NCBI RefSeq assembly: GCF_947179515.1
Contig: NC_067473.1
Coordinates: 80,828,126 to 80,892,125 of the forward strand
Direction: 5' to 3'
DNA: 64,000 bases
Origin: Apodemus sylvaticus
Lineage: Eukaryota > Chordata > Mammalia > Rodentia > Muridae
In this document: in pieces, positions 22,263 through 34,402 of the stretch
Layout: the number at the start of each line of letters is the position of its first letter
Position numbering within the stretch: the first letter of the stretch is position 1
Program-made: the position numbers and the translations under genes
Notes under the pieces: model-generated
Seen by the model: the letters and a program-made list of their open reading frames with translations, nothing else
The model's database searches: none
Told to the model about the DNA's origin: nothing

Positions 22263-22539
22263 CAGCTCTTTAATTTTTTTTTTTTAACATTTTTTTATTC
22301 GATATATTTTTTATTTACATTTCAAATGATTTCCCCTTTTCTAGCCCCCCACTCCCCGAAAGTCCCGCAAGCCTTCTTCTCTCCCCCGTCCTCCCACCCA
22401 CCCCTTCACACTTCCCCGTTCTGGTTTTGCCGAATACTGCTTCACTGAGTCTTTCCAGAACAGGGGGCCACTCTTCCTTTCTTCTTGTACCTCATTTGAT
22501 GTGTGGATTATGTTTTGGGTATCCCAGCTCTTTAATTTT
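22263..22539 (-). mobile_element. 5'-truncated mouse L1 3' end with 15-bp target duplication
   Basis: The L1 body (22278-22524) is antisense: a T-rich start (reverse of the poly(A) tail), 'tatttacatttcaaatgatt', a C-rich segment, then 'ctggttttgccgaatactg' and 'cttgtacctcatttgatg'. These are mouse L1 3' UTR motifs (F-like). It is flanked by perfect 15-bp copies of 'cagctctttaatttt' at 22263-22277 and 22525-22539. Only the last 250 bases or so of the element were inserted. Confidence 0.92.
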
Positions 22540-23124
22540 CTATCCTGCCAGAGAGACCTGTTTCTGATAGCTGCAGGTGCACACAGTTGTCAGTTTATCC
22601 TAATGTTAGGGTCACCATCTACCTTGATCAAACCAAGCCCTATGGAGATCCTCTGTGAGCATCTTAAGGTGTGGTTTTGGGTGTTCCCAGTAGACTCAGA
22701 ATCTCTGAGGGCAGTATCTGGGGGCTATTTTAAAGGCTGCTCACAGCACTCCTCTCCATCCTGAGTTGTTAGGCAGCCAGGGCTCTCCCTCTCATGAATA
22801 TGTCAGGTCCCCGCTGCTGGACTCACTTTACCTTCTCTCTGGAGTAAGTAGTGGGGTGAGTGGGAATGTAGACAGGCTGCTGCCCATCAACAACTTTTGA
22901 GTTCCTTTCTTCATTCTCACTTTGTGACAGCATTAGCAAATGATTCAGCCATAAGCACACCTCCTCAGGAATCCACTTTTAGAGAGGACACGAGAAAGCA
23001 CCTTGTGACCTCATGACAGTCCAGGAGAGCCTCACGTGTTGAGAAACAATAGGAAAGTCCTTGAGTCCAGAGCAGCAACTCAGGGAAAGGAAGCTTTGCA
23101 GGGCTAGTGGGAGAGGCAGAGGCA
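22540..23124. other. Unannotated stretch, no gene seen
   Basis: No repeat or coding feature recognised. Confidence 0.45.
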
Positions 23125-23215
23125 CCCATTTCACAGCTGAGAATACAGAGGAATTGAAGCTAATCATTTGCTTATGCGGTAGCACAGGGAATCAGGCTAG
23201 AGGTAAATCTCATCA
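23125..23215 (-). repeat. Probable MIR fragment, antisense
   Basis: 'cccatttcacagctgagaat', followed by 'gaggaattgaagctaat' and a segment at the place of the MIR 'tcacacagctagtaag' motif, fits the conserved MIR core read on the opposite strand. Confidence 0.55.
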
Positions 23216-24334
23216 GTAGGACATGGGCAATGGTTCGGCTGCCCAGCCCGCTGGCTCTGTTCAGCTGAAAAAATACCTATAACCATTTTGCTGTTGTGGA
23301 GCATGAGGTGTACAAGTGTGCACACAAACATGCCCCTCAGAACGTGCAAGAGGTATATCAAGCCCTCTAGTGCTTCCAGAGTTTACAGAATGCAAATTGC
23401 CGAGATGCGGAGAGAAGCCAGGAAGAGTGTGACTGCAGGGAGCTGAACTCGAAGAAAGATTCTCATCATTACTGAAAGAAATGGCTTCAAGAAGGGCAAG
23501 AGGAAAACAGCAGAGCGAGGAGGCTGTGCGGAGTCTCTGCCAGGAGAGCGTCCAAAGTGATGGCAGCTGACGTGAGAGCTGTATTTCAGGATCTTTCACC
23601 CACTTGCACATTTGTCACTTGGAGATGCTAACAAAGGCCCACAGTGGAGATCTGCTGTCTTCCCCTTGAGCCTCTCTCTGAAGGCACGGCAATTAAATAA
23701 AACAGCCAGAAGCATGAGAAACCAAACAACAGGGGGCTGGCTATATGGTGGAGGTCAGGGCACATTAGGGAGCTCACTCAACGCCACTTACGCAGGATTC
23801 CAGAATGTTCTCATTTTCCTCTTGGCACAGAGCTTACTCTGCAGATCCCCATTATCTGGGACAGCAGCAACCATCAGCATCTGCCTTGCTTGGCCTCAAC
23901 TGTCAGGGACCTGTTCTGTTCAAGTAATGATGATAAACTCACTCAACAAGTTCCAGAAGCTGTAAATAATGGGCCCAGTGGCCCTTCCTCAGATGACAGT
24001 GAACCGAAGCAGCACTCTCAATGTCTCCTTTACAAGAAACAAGGGGTGCCACAGGATGACTGATGAAGATAATTTGGACCAATGACCAAAGGTTACAATG
24101 CTATTATCCAGCAGGGCCAGTCTCAGTGTCCGTCTTAAAGCCATGTTAAACAGTTTATCAGACCAGACTTGGAAGGTTTTCTCAGTGTGTCTTATCCATT
24201 CAACGCTTCCCACAGACAGAGCCTTAATAGACATCACAGAACCTGGAAGGGCAACCTTTCAATGCCTGTTTCTTTCTCTAGCAATCAAGGCAAAGATGAT
24301 GTCTGCTTAGCAGATGAGGGTGAACCCCTGCAGT
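23216..24334. other. Unannotated stretch, no gene seen
   Basis: Opposite-strand frames of 116 and 117 codons meet at about 23612 but show no domain or start context. No repeat recognised. Confidence 0.4.
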
Positions 24335-24490
24335 GGGGTTTGTATCAGGAGTTTGAACTTGTGGGCTCTGAGTTTCAAATTTCTTATCTATGAGATATAA
24401 ATCTATGCCACTGAACTTATTATAGAAATTAGCTAGATATTTCATCAGGATTGCCAACACAGCACTGGGTAGACAGTAGGTGCTCAATGT
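24335..24490 (+). repeat. MIR SINE fragment
   Basis: The order 'ggctctgagtttcaaatttc', 'ttatctatgagatataaat', then 'cacagcactgggtagacag' and 'taggtgctcaatgtt' follows the sense MIR core and 3' end. Confidence 0.65.
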
Positions 24491-25364
24491 TTCCTCCCAC
24501 TTTTCCTTTTAAGTAAACACCCTTAAGTCACTCTCCAGGAAAATGGCAGAGGCAGGTGTTCCTGTGACTAGTCCAGGAATCTTTCTATAGATTTCTTCCT
24601 ACCCATCCTGCATCTTCTCCAAGGCATGATGGGAAAAGCTTCCCATCCTCAGATAGATATCTGGTCTCTCACCTTTCACGACAAATATTCCTGCAGAATT
24701 AATTGGAAGAATAGCTGAGGTGAGGTAGTGGTAGATGTGAGTGATATTTTTTATAGTGTTACAATAATTTATCATCTCCCCTCCAGCAGCTCTCCTCTGG
24801 CTGGCAGCTCTAAAAACCCCACAGTCGACAAGAGAGCAGTGAACAGAAATATTTTCAAGAGCAGATGGGACATACCTTCAAAACGCAGGATTGTCCCACT
24901 GAAACTGGGACATCTGGCAACCCTAAAAAAGCCCAAACTAGATGAAATAAAAATTATGAGATGGAGGAACAGAAAAATATGTCTTTGCATTGATTAGCAG
25001 AGAATGTAATTAATCTCCTTCAACTCCCTTCTCGGTCCTGTAGTGTAAAGCAAGGAGAACTTATAGTCTTACTGGATCCCCCTGTGACAAGTCTTACATG
25101 CTAATTTCAAAGTAGTATGAGTTTTGAAACTTCATTGTAGTGCCTCCATTCCTACTGCTGGCACTGTCCAGGGAGCAATGGAATTCGCACCTCAACTTCC
25201 TCAGCAAGAAAATTATTAGCCAACAGTGATGGGGAGGGGCTTCAGGTGGTTAGGACTGGGCCAAAGTTTGAAGTTTTATTAGGAAATTAGAGAGAGAACT
25301 CTTTCTTGCTTTGTTAGACAGCTTTTATTCCAGATTTCGCCCTCATTCTGTTCTTCACTTCTGG
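24491..25364. other. Unannotated stretch, no gene seen
   Basis: The segment near 24840-24930 ('gaaactgggacatctggcaa') recalls an old mammalian repeat, but I cannot name a family. No coding evidence. Confidence 0.4.
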
Positions 25365-25412
25365 CCTCTGCTAGGGATTGAACCTGGCGCCCTCACAAGC
25401 TGTGTGGCAGGC
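25365..25412 (-). repeat. Possible ID-like SINE fragment, antisense
   Basis: 'tgctagggattgaacctggc' followed by a 'ctgtgtggcaggc' segment resembles the reverse of an ID or BC1-like head. It is short and diverged. Confidence 0.4.
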
Positions 25413-27381
25413 CTGAGAACAATGTCAACCAATAAACTTGTTTTGCTCAATCTCCAAGGAAGATTCATTGGAGAAACTGGCTCTGCCATTCTGCGGTCAT
25501 GGCCCACTACCTAGTGCTCCTGTATGTGTGCTGCATCTTGCGGTAGCCGTCTGTCTACTCCGTCTGCAGCCCCCTCTCTGCTCTCTGGGCACTCAGGCAC
25601 CGCCCCCTCGCTTGTTCTTACATTCCATCTCGGCTCTTGGTCTTTCAGCTCCAGCCATTTATTTTCTTTATTCTCACCTCCCATGTCTTCACCATCACTT
25701 TCCATATTCCAGGTTGCACCGTGCCCCTGTGTAATGTGGTAGAGTTTCTTGGTGGGGAAGAGCAAGGGGTTGCATTTGGAGATTAAGACTCAGTCTTGCT
25801 CTATACTAGCTCTGTGATCTGTGCTCATTTGGTAAAGGGTACTCAGCTGCTCCAGGTTCCCTGTGAAAACTATTTGAAAAATAAACACAACTGAGCAAAT
25901 AAGTTTCTAATGTCACAATGAGCAGCATGATAGGAAACATTATTACTCATTGTTGTTTTTATTAATATGATTGGTTATTGTTTTTATTAATATTATTGCT
26001 GTGAGTCAACTTCTGGGCCATACAGATACAGAGATCTGTCAATTCAGTTGGAAGTAGTCGTCAATGAAGGTGAATGTGGATTTGCTTACAGAACCATACT
26101 CTGCCTAGCACTGAAATTCAGGATGAGAACTATGACAAGGGTAACTGAACTTGGAAGAGGCCTGTGCATCAGGGAGATCAGGGGTTCCATTGCAGAAGGC
26201 TTAGCCTCAAATGTGAAGTTAGAAGATTGGAAAGGACATTCAGGGCCAAATTTCACTCCTTTCCTGGCATAGAAGTAGAAAGGAGAGAGCCTGACATGCT
26301 TGGGTGCTTAGCCCTTTTCCAATGAACTGAAGTGTGCATTATAGGAAGGCCAGGGTGGTGTGTGTTGGGAAGAATGATGAGGGATAATGGGAACAGATTT
26401 TCTCTTTGGTCCACTGGATATTAATTTGATCCAAATTTGTTTCAAGACAAATCCTGCTGGTTGTGTTCACTATGAAGCCCAAGGATCCTCTGATCAAAAT
26501 CCTCACCCCCCAGCCTCAGTAGCTTAGCCTCCTGCCCTGTTGTGCACAACTCTCCCATCGAGTCTGTTTAGCCAGGGTCTCCCCGCTTCCCTGATGCTTC
26601 CTCCTAGTAACTTTCCATACACTGAGCTCCTACCCTGTTCCTTGCTTACCATTCTCCTTCGTCCTGGCCACATCCAGACACCAAGCTCTTCTCCATGCCA
26701 TGGCGGCTCGTTCCTACATATCCTGTAAGCCCCACCCTGAAAGACACCTTTCACAACGATTTCAGCATCTACAGGCAATCTTTCTCTTTAATGTCAGTCA
26801 GTGAATTGTGAATATGAGCTGGAAGGGCTAGGGCTGGATCTCAGACAGAGGGGGGACAGAGAGGGAGCTATGGGGCCAGAAATGTGAGACTCAAGACTTG
26901 GCAGGACTTAGTGACAGATTGGTTGAAGGAAGAACGGGTGAGGGAAAGATTGGAAGTGATTGATTCTTGATTTTTAGCCTGTGAAGCCAGACAGATGGTG
27001 GTTATATAAGCGAAGTTTGAAAATGGAGATAAGGGGGAGATTTTCTGGGTCCCTGGTATACATGGGGAAATACCTGAGAAGTTGCTGAGAGGGATGTGTG
27101 AGAGCATTGCTCAAAGGAAAAGACCTCAGCTGGGGCTAAAGGATGAGGGAGGGGGCTTTATCAACCTGGGTCTATAACAGAAGTGATAGCAGTTGAGAAT
27201 ACCACGCAAAGAGGCCGCAGTTAAAAATGTGAAGAACATGAATAATCAGATCTGCAGACCCCTCTCCCCTGTTGTCTGTGTAAACTCTTCACTGACTAGA
27301 GTTGCAGCCTCCTTGTTGCATTCTTTGCACAGAGTAGGAGTAGGCTTGCCATCCTGGCTCAAAGAATTTATAAATATGCCG
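25413..27381. other. Unannotated stretch, no gene seen
   Basis: The Pro/Leu/Ser-rich frame at 25438-25734 (98 codons) is overlapped by frames on both strands. No repeat was recognised to 27381 and no coding signal stands out. Confidence 0.4.
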
Positions 27382-27480
27382 CTCAAAGGATGTAGCTTAG
27401 TGCTACAGTACTTGCCCAGTATGTGGCTTGATACCTAGTATCACCATGAAAATGAATAAATGAATAAATAAATAAATAAA
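27382..27480 (+). mobile_element. ID-family SINE
   Basis: A tRNA-Ala-like head ('aggatgtagcttagtgctac', 'agtacttgcccagtatg', a degraded B-box region) ends in an A-rich tail of AATA/AATG units. It has the ID layout and is old. Confidence 0.65.
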
Positions 27481-28834
27481 ATGGTTCTTAAGAGGAAGCT
27501 ATCCACACTTCTCCCTAGGACCCTAGCAGAGTCAATTTTGTTGCAACTTTGAGAATTAACAGACCTTTGGCTTAGGGTTCCCAAAGTATTGCTGACAAGA
27601 TTCCAGCCCTTTGGCTCTGATATGCACAGGGATGAGATTCTTGCTTTTGTGTCCAGCATATTATGGATGGAAATGAAAGACATCTGTCACCTGCAGAGGT
27701 TCAAGCTTGCACAATTAGGACAAAATTGGTAGGATGGAATGACATAGTATAGTACACTTAAATGCTTATTGCCCTGGCCACAGGCAAGCTCATTTTATGA
27801 GAAGAGGGTCTTTGAACTTTGAACACAAGGCATAGACGCACAGGTCCTGAGCACTGTGAGATTACCTATGAACTGGAATCTCCTGGAAGGGAATTGCTAT
27901 GCATAAGCTTGGCTGCATATCCATGGTCACCAAAAGTTCAGTATCCTATAAAGAAGAGCACCTAGGTTGAGATTACTAGAAAATGGGCTCTGGAGAAGAG
28001 AAGGCATCTAGGGCTATTGTAGTTTGCATGTTTGTGAGGAAGGCAGGAGCAACTGTGTAGAATAGAAGCCTCCCAAGAAGACAGAGCATCCAGAGACCTG
28101 TGGCTACTTGTTTTGGTTTCATACCAAGATTTTGCTTTTCCTGATAAACTACCAGAAGGAGAGGAGGTGAATCTTCTGTTCATTCTAGTCTATCTCTCTA
28201 CTTCAGTATCTTTAATATCTATAGCTGTGTTTGGTGCACTGTGAGGGGTAGAAAAATACTCATTGATTGAATACTCCCTCTAAAAGTTTGGGCATAGTCT
28301 CTGGCACGCAGCAGGGTGGGATCTGATGCTCAACTTTCCTCCTGCCTTCCAGAAAGTCATGTGCTAGGGTCCGTGTTCTAAGTCTGTACTCATTACCTCT
28401 GTTCTCTTGTGCACACTGAGAGGCCCTACTTCTCTCAGAGGATCTCAAGAAAGCTGATTTTCTGTTGTTTTTTTTTCCACTTCTAATCACATCCTCTTCC
28501 TTCTGTTCCATCCTTCAGCACTCTGCATTCTGCTTGACAATAACACCTTACAATCATTTATTTTGATAGAGCAACTGCTACTCTCTTTCAGCTAATAGAT
28601 GCTCAAAGATCTAGGAAGGTTAGATCAAAGTGGGTCTACAGCTGTGTCCGTGGGAGGTCTTCCAGCCAGTCTCAGGAGAAGATAATGACATCAACACCTC
28701 GTTATCATTCCAGAAGTTGATATACCCACGAGTTGTCTAGGGTAGAGCCTGGGAATCTGCAGAAAGAACAGCCCTGTTTAAGAGAGATGGCTTTAGCAAT
28801 GCCACTGATCACATCACGTGACATGGATAAATTA
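27481..28834. other. Unannotated stretch, no gene seen
   Basis: No repeat or coding frame recognised; open frames are at most 83 codons. Confidence 0.45.
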
Positions 28835-28965
28835 AAGTTCTGTAGTTCTTTGAGCCTCAAGTTCACTTCTGCGAATAGAGAATAATTAGAATGATAATCT
28901 CTTGCATATTCTGTTTTAAGGACTTATTGAAGGAATCAAATGCATAATAAGCTTAGAAATTTGTG
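28835..28965 (+). repeat. Probable MIR fragment
   Basis: 'tttgagcctcaagttcactt', then 'aataattagaatgataatc' and 'aaggaatcaaatgcataat' follow the 3' half of MIR in order. Confidence 0.6.
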
Positions 28966-30779
28966 AAGTTTCCTAAGATATGAGGGATTTTTCTTTTTTA
29001 CTACACAAGCAGCTGATAAAGCATGTGCCACAAAGATGTCTGAAGATGGAGGGATAGTACTCACCGTCTATTCACTTAGATTCCAAGTTAATATTTTCTA
29101 AGGCAGATTAGGCACACTTAAGCTGTGCTCCATAAACTTTTAAGCAGACACGCCAAATGTCTTACAGTCCAGCTTGGCAGGAGTAACCCATTGCCTTAGT
29201 CATTACTTCCATAAACAACACATTGAGGGCTTAAATCACCACCACGGAGAGAAAGGATATTTGCCAAGCATCCTTTGGTCCATGAGCCTCACCAATTGAC
29301 AGTTATCTGAATGAGTACAAGGAGAGGCAGTTGGATCCAAGACATCTGAACTGACTCCTGCCAAGTGGCAGGAACAATTTTAGTGCTGCTGAGAACCTGA
29401 CTGCAGTTGCCGCCTACTCCGCCTTCTTCCTTCCTCCTGTCCTTGAGCTCACAGATGCCGCCTGCCTTCTGCTCTCTCCCTTACCAGCTTCTTGCATTTC
29501 CATGTTTCCTTGCACCCGCTTTCCTCGCTGCAGATTCTCATTTCTGAGTTTTGCTGTCTCTCTCCACCCCCATAAGCAGGGTCAAAGACTGGCTTCTATG
29601 GGCCTGTGGTTTCCTTTCCTTACCCCAGTGACGGTGACCAGAAAGCTCTTGCTGCTGTAGGGACAACTCATCCCCCTGCCAAATCACGTCCACTGTGCCA
29701 GAACCTTGATTTTTTTGCTTTTCCTCCTTCACCTGGGTCATCCATCCCACCACTGTTGCTCTGCCCAGTCCGGTCTACCCCCAGCCCAAGAGTGACCAGA
29801 GTGGCCTTGACCTCCTCACTGCCAGAATGTTTTAACAACTTCAGACAGAATCTGAAAGCCTTAGCCCTAGCTTGAAGGTAGCCTGTCATTTGGCTTCTTA
29901 ATGTTTCAGACTAACTCATCGCCCGTGTCACTTTGATTCCCTGTTTAGTGAGTGAAGGAAGGATCTCGGAGTAAAGGAATAACTGCTCTTCACATGACAC
30001 AATGTGCTGCAGTAGATGGACTTGAGCTTAGGGCTGTGTTGAGGCTTCAACTGTTTATTCACAGGGTTCGAGAAACTCTCTGTTCTGTCTACTCTTCTCA
30101 TTATATAAAGGTAAATCTTACACCCAGGCCCATGATTGTGTCTGGGGGTCTAAAGTAAATAGTTTACCATGGACCATCCCAACCCTATACCCTTAGGAAT
30201 CAAAATAATAGTACCTTAAAACTTATGCTGAAGAAACTGCAACATTATAAGGAAAGACGCTCCCTGTCATGTTTTTACCAGCTCACCATTCTCGCTCTCC
30301 CCCATTCTCATTTTCATTATTTTTGTCTCCTAGTAATGCATTTTAAGATTACGGGTTACTCGAGTTTTTAGTGAGTAATGGATCATAAATAATTTTATGA
30401 ACATTTTCCTTTATCACAGACTGCCCAAGAAGCACTGCTTTCAAGTTCAAGGTGGCCCAGAGCTCCGTGGCATTCTAGGATTGATCACTTGTTCCTGAGT
30501 TGCCCAGTACTGTAGGAGACTCAGGCTAGGTAACACTAATAAGCCCCCGGCCATTGTATACTATGAACACAGTGCCCTCTGGTGCTGGGATTGCAGAAGC
30601 CCTGTGTGGGTCCTTCACCAGGTGCTTTTGAATATCCTTCATAACTCACCCCCTACCTTTTTAGGTTTTTATCTTTTCTTTCCGTTCCTTACTTGCCACT
30701 GTACCATATGGACAATGTATACTATCCATCTATGTAGCCATTCCTTTCTGGAGTACCCACGGAGTCTCTTTCATGAGTA
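28966..30779. other. Unannotated stretch, pyrimidine-rich centre
   Basis: 29400-29880 is C/T-rich with several CpGs and has overlapping frames of 71-89 codons without a domain. It may be an unrecognised old repeat. Nothing else was identified. Confidence 0.4.
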
Positions 30780-31020
30780 GGGCACATTCACAGACATTAG
30801 AATAATGATGGATGAGTCGACATGGTACCTGAGATCAGAGAGACCAGAATAAACAATTAAGCAAGTAGACAAATATATCAATCATGAATTGGCAAGGCAG
30901 CATAAAAACTAAAAGTACTCTGATGAGGACTCATAGAAAGAGGCTTGTAAACAGAGAATGTTCAGAGAAGACACTCTAGGGACAGAGCCCTGAAGGATGC
31001 TAACATATTAGCCATGCAGA
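30780..31020 (+). repeat. Possible ancient mammalian interspersed repeat
   Basis: The run 'aataaacaattaagcaagta', followed by 'gaagacactctagggacag' and 'ccctgaaggatgcta', recalls a repeated mammalian sequence. I cannot name the family; L2-like is a guess. Confidence 0.3.
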
Positions 31021-31681
31021 GAGCAAGGGAGAAATATTGGTAGATGAATGAGTGAGAGGCATTAAAACCTGAGAGAGACTCAGCCCTGTCCTACTCATAG
31101 GGGGACCCACAGGGCAGAGCTGTTGGGGTAGTTCGCCATACTGCACAGCACAGAAACACCGTTCGTGCCCTACTTTATGTGCAATGAGAAATCTTTGTCT
31201 AGCTTGAAAGCACATGGCCTGTCTTGGACTGGTGTGCTGTTGGAGATGCAGTTGTGAGCATAGGCCAGCTCTACCCGTGAGACATGCTTGCAGCTGCACT
31301 AGTCCTGCACGTGTGCTCTGTTGTCCTCCCCCAAGATTCCCTTCCTAGTGACTCTTACTTCAGTACGCCCTAACTGCTTGTTCCTGAGGAATCCAGGCTG
31401 AGCAGTCATCAGAACCAGATACACTAAATCATCAGTCAAGGAAAGGTTCATCAAGGTTCATCTGGACCCCAGGCTGAACTCATGAGATCACATCCCTGAA
31501 GTATATTCTAACTGGAATCAACAGGAAAGGTTATGTTCTTCTCTTCATGGTGAGGTTCTTGTTTAGCTGCTCATGATTACGTTCTCTACCTGGAGGAGAA
31601 AAGTGTGTGCTCTCAGAGAAAATGAGGTAAAGGAGACAGGTAGATAGGAGATGGTGGCAGGATTTGAACACAGCCCCAACC
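31021..31681. other. Unannotated stretch, no gene seen
   Basis: A 99-codon minus-strand frame at 31000-31299 has no recognisable domain. No repeat recognised. Confidence 0.4.
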
Positions 31682-31731
31682 TGTTTCATGATATCCATTC
31701 CCTCATTGTTTCATGATATCCGTTCCCTCCA
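31682..31731. repeat. 25-bp tandem duplication
   Basis: Two adjacent copies of a 25-base unit starting 'tgtttcatgatatcc', differing at two positions. A simple local duplication. Confidence 0.92.
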
Positions 31732-31871
31732 TCACTTGTATGCCCCAAGTGTTATAATAAATACACTTCACTCCTTATTTTGCTTAAATATAAGCAACTT
31801 TCTGGACTCCTCATTCTCTTCAGGGTTCTCCTGGGCTAATTCTTCCAGAGTCCAAGACTTCCCCTGGGTTC

Positions 31872-32243
31872 TAGTTTGTTTCTATGTTGCTCTGCTAAAA
31901 CACTGGACACAAGCAACTTAAAGGACAAGAGGTTTTTATTATTATTATTATTATTTTACAGATAACAGTTCATCAAGAAAAGCCAAGGCAGGAGCTGGAG
32001 CAGAGACAGTGGATGGAAGAGCACTTTTTTGCTTCCAGGATCACATCGAACTAACTAGCTTACAACGTCCAGACCCACCTTCCTAGGAATGGTACTACCT
32101 GTAGTGGGCTAGACATTCCTCTGTCAGTTTCCAATAAATGAAAAATGCCCCACAAGCCTGCCAACAGGTCAGTCTGTTGGATGCAATTCCTCAGTTCATC
32201 TTCCTTCCTCCCAGCTGTGTTAAGCTGACAACTTCGCCAGCAC
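31872..32243 (-). mobile_element. ERVL/MaLR-like LTR, antisense
   Basis: Antisense features in order: 'tttctatgttgctctgctaa', 'cacaagcaacttaaagga', 'gttcatcaagaaaagccaag', 'gcaggagctggagcagag', 'cctaggaatggtactacc' and 'gctgacaacttcgccagc'. This is the reversed layout of the LTR group at 17291 and 60461, here older, with a TTA microsatellite expanded inside it (31934-31956). Confidence 0.7.
31934..31956. repeat. (TTA)n microsatellite
   Basis: About seven TTA units within the antisense LTR. Confidence 0.9.
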
Positions 32244-32640
32244 TAAGTCCTTCCAGAAAGCATATTAAGTACAGGGAGGGAAATCCCACTCTCTCCAAGC
32301 ACATTTGTCAGGAGCTTCCTACCACTAGGCAAACGAATATGAGCAAGTCTCACTTCTTAGAGCAGTGTCAGACCTGGGAGATCCTAGGTCACATTCCGTG
32401 ATGCCTCTAAGCTAGGACAGATGTAACACAGCTTCATCGAGCCTGCAGATACTGTCAATTACACTTTGGAGGGGGGGCTAACTGATGCATACAGGGGCAA
32501 TTGTCAGTCACGGCTTTCAAGGTGATCCACATTTTATAAATGGAAGGTCTTTCCCTGGCCTCTGGTCAGTTTGGAGTTCTTAAGACCATCTGGAGCATGA
32601 TTTCCTTTCTTCTTAGAGTTTCTCTGTGCTATTTTTCTTT

Positions 32641-33130
32641 AAGCTCAACGGTACCGGAGGAGGGAGAAAAGTCCCTAGAAACCAAGCCAAAACTCAGTGT
32701 GAATCCTAACAGCAGGCTCCAAAATGCCAAATGGGAGAGAAAGAAATGGAAACATTGACTTTTTCCAGAGTCGTGTAACAATTCATCTTTCAGCAGATTT
32801 CCATGTGGTCTGATGCGCCTGCCGGAGCTCTTGGAGGCCGCCGGGCCAGCAGGAGCAGTTTGTCTTGCTGGCTTCATGTTATCTTGTCCCCATCGATCCA
32901 TCCGTTCCCATCATTCCGAATCTGGTGACCTTTAGGATTTGCCGTAAAATCCAGATGTTCAGTCTGGCTTGTAACCCCCCTGAGGACTGGCTATTGGAGC
33001 ATCGCAGAGGTGCGTGCAGGTATTTTAAACTGAAAGTGATTCGTTAATGAGGAGGCAGCTTGGCGGGGAGCACCAGAAGGAACGACCTACTGCTGGATAG
33101 TGGGTTTTCCTGCCGCTCGCTCCACTTCTA
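32641..33130. promoter_or_regulatory. CpG-retaining block, candidate conserved non-coding element
   Basis: Eighteen CpGs fall in 32641-33120, while the surrounding kilobases hold very few. No repeat is recognisable. The block includes 'gattcgttaatgagg' with a homeodomain-type TTAATGA core and a GC-rich segment 'ggaggccgccgggcc'. CpG retention in otherwise depleted DNA can mean germline hypomethylation or selective constraint. Function is inferred only. It could instead be a degraded CpG-rich repeat or retrocopy. The 60-codon frame at 32865-33047 has no recognisable domain. Confidence 0.35.
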
Positions 33131-33369
33131 GGAATAAGTTCTCTTGTTATCCCTCCATCCACTCAAAATGCACTGCTCGTAAAACCAGTTCTGTGACTTC
33201 CAGGGTGTCTGCCAGCCGGAGGAAAAAAAAATTATGTAAAATCCTGAATGTCCAAAACGCAGTTGATATATGCTGGTTATTCATAATGTCAAACCCTCTG
33301 CTATGTTTATTAAGTGATATAAATCTTATACACATCTTGTTCTTCTGTTTCCTTTAAAATATGAACAAA

Positions 33370-33498
33370 CCAAGTGTGATGGTTTACACGAGTAATGGCA
33401 GCACACGGGAAGTCAGTAATATTGCTACAATTTAAGGCTAGTCCTAATTGAATAGGGAGCTCTGGACAAGGCTTAGCTACACAATGAAGTCCTGTGCC
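33370..33498 (+). mobile_element. Old B1 SINE
   Basis: 'ccaagtgtgatggtttacac', 'aatttaaggctagtcctaat' and 'gcttagctacacaatgaagt' follow the B1 consensus order at high divergence. Confidence 0.72.
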
Positions 33499-33624
33499 TC
33501 CCCCCAGAGAGTAAGTTAAAGAGTAAGTTAACATACACATATCAACAAACATGTTGTGAGTAAAACACAAACAGATGCATCAATCATCTTGTATTTTCTT
33601 CCTAAATTTTATTGTTATTTGAAA

Positions 33625-33708
33625 TATATTGTGGCTCTGTTTCAGCAATTCTTACCTTACTTTACCTCCCCAAGTGCTGCGATTACAAGTGACCACTTTG
33701 TCCAGCCA
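33625..33708 (-). repeat. B1 fragment, antisense
   Basis: 'cctccccaagtgctgcgatt' followed by 'acaagtgaccactttgtcc' is the reversed 5' half of a B1 or proto-B1 SINE. The other half is not recognisable. Confidence 0.65.
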
Positions 33709-33734
33709 AAAATAACCTGACTGTTTATTTCATT

Positions 33735-33858
33735 GGTTACTTGTTTGTGTCCCCTATTAGAAGGTATATCATGTGAGGACAGACACCTCATTGGTCACCT
33801 CTCTAATCCATAGCCTGAAACAAAAAGGCTTTTGAATATTTGCTGAATATTAGATGAT
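33735..33858 (+). repeat. L2 3' end fragment
   Basis: 'catgtgaggacagacacctc', then 'aatccatagcctgaaacaa' and 'ttgaatatttgctgaatat' follow the conserved 3' end of LINE-2. Confidence 0.55.
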
Positions 33859-34224
33859 TACAGAGTCACTGAGTAAGAAATACTTGAGCTGTAACTACTT
33901 AGCAGAAAAAGCCTTCACTCCTGACTGTGGCTAAATCACCAATAACATTCTCCATTTTGGAGACCTCTGACAGCCCACTTCTGCTGTGCCCTCAGGCTCT
34001 GAGTCACATTCATGATTGACATCTCCACAAGCACCATTCCAACATTGTTTTTCATGTTCTGCATCTCTGTAGGTCCTCCACTATAAATTGAGAAAAAGAG
34101 CCAAGTCCACTCTTTTCTATTTGCAAATATATGGCTCCTTTATGTATTTAGAAGTGAATTTGTGGGTCTTTCTCTTTCCTCTTTCTCTTCCCTCCCCTTC
34201 TTTACTCTTCCCCTCACCCCACCT

Positions 34225-34268
34225 CTGTGTGTGTATGTGTGTATGTGTGTGTGTGTGTGTGTGTGTGG
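34225..34268. repeat. (TG)n microsatellite
   Basis: TG units with two TA interruptions next to the 3' end of the antisense B2, where the SINE tail probably seeded the array. Confidence 0.94.
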
Positions 34269-34402
34269 TCAGAAGAGGGCATCCAGGATCTGGAGTTTCA
34301 AGTAGTTGTGAGCTGCTTGCCAGTGTGGGTACTTAGAACAGAAATATAGACCTCTGCAAGAACATTAAATGCTAATTACCACTGAGCCACCTCTCCAGCC
34401 CC
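34269..34402 (-). mobile_element. B2-family SINE, antisense
   Basis: 'ggtcagaagagggcatccag', 'ggagtttcaagtagttgtga' and 'ccactgagccacctctccag' are the reversed B2 3' body and tRNA-like head. Confidence 0.87.

Noticed and set aside
27382..27480. Rat origin suggested by an ID element
   Set aside because: The copy is old and diverged; young rat-type ID elements are absent and the L1 3' ends are of mouse type.
29400..29880. Possible CpG-island promoter
   Set aside because: Only scattered CpGs in a pyrimidine-rich tract, with no TATA, initiator or transcript evidence.
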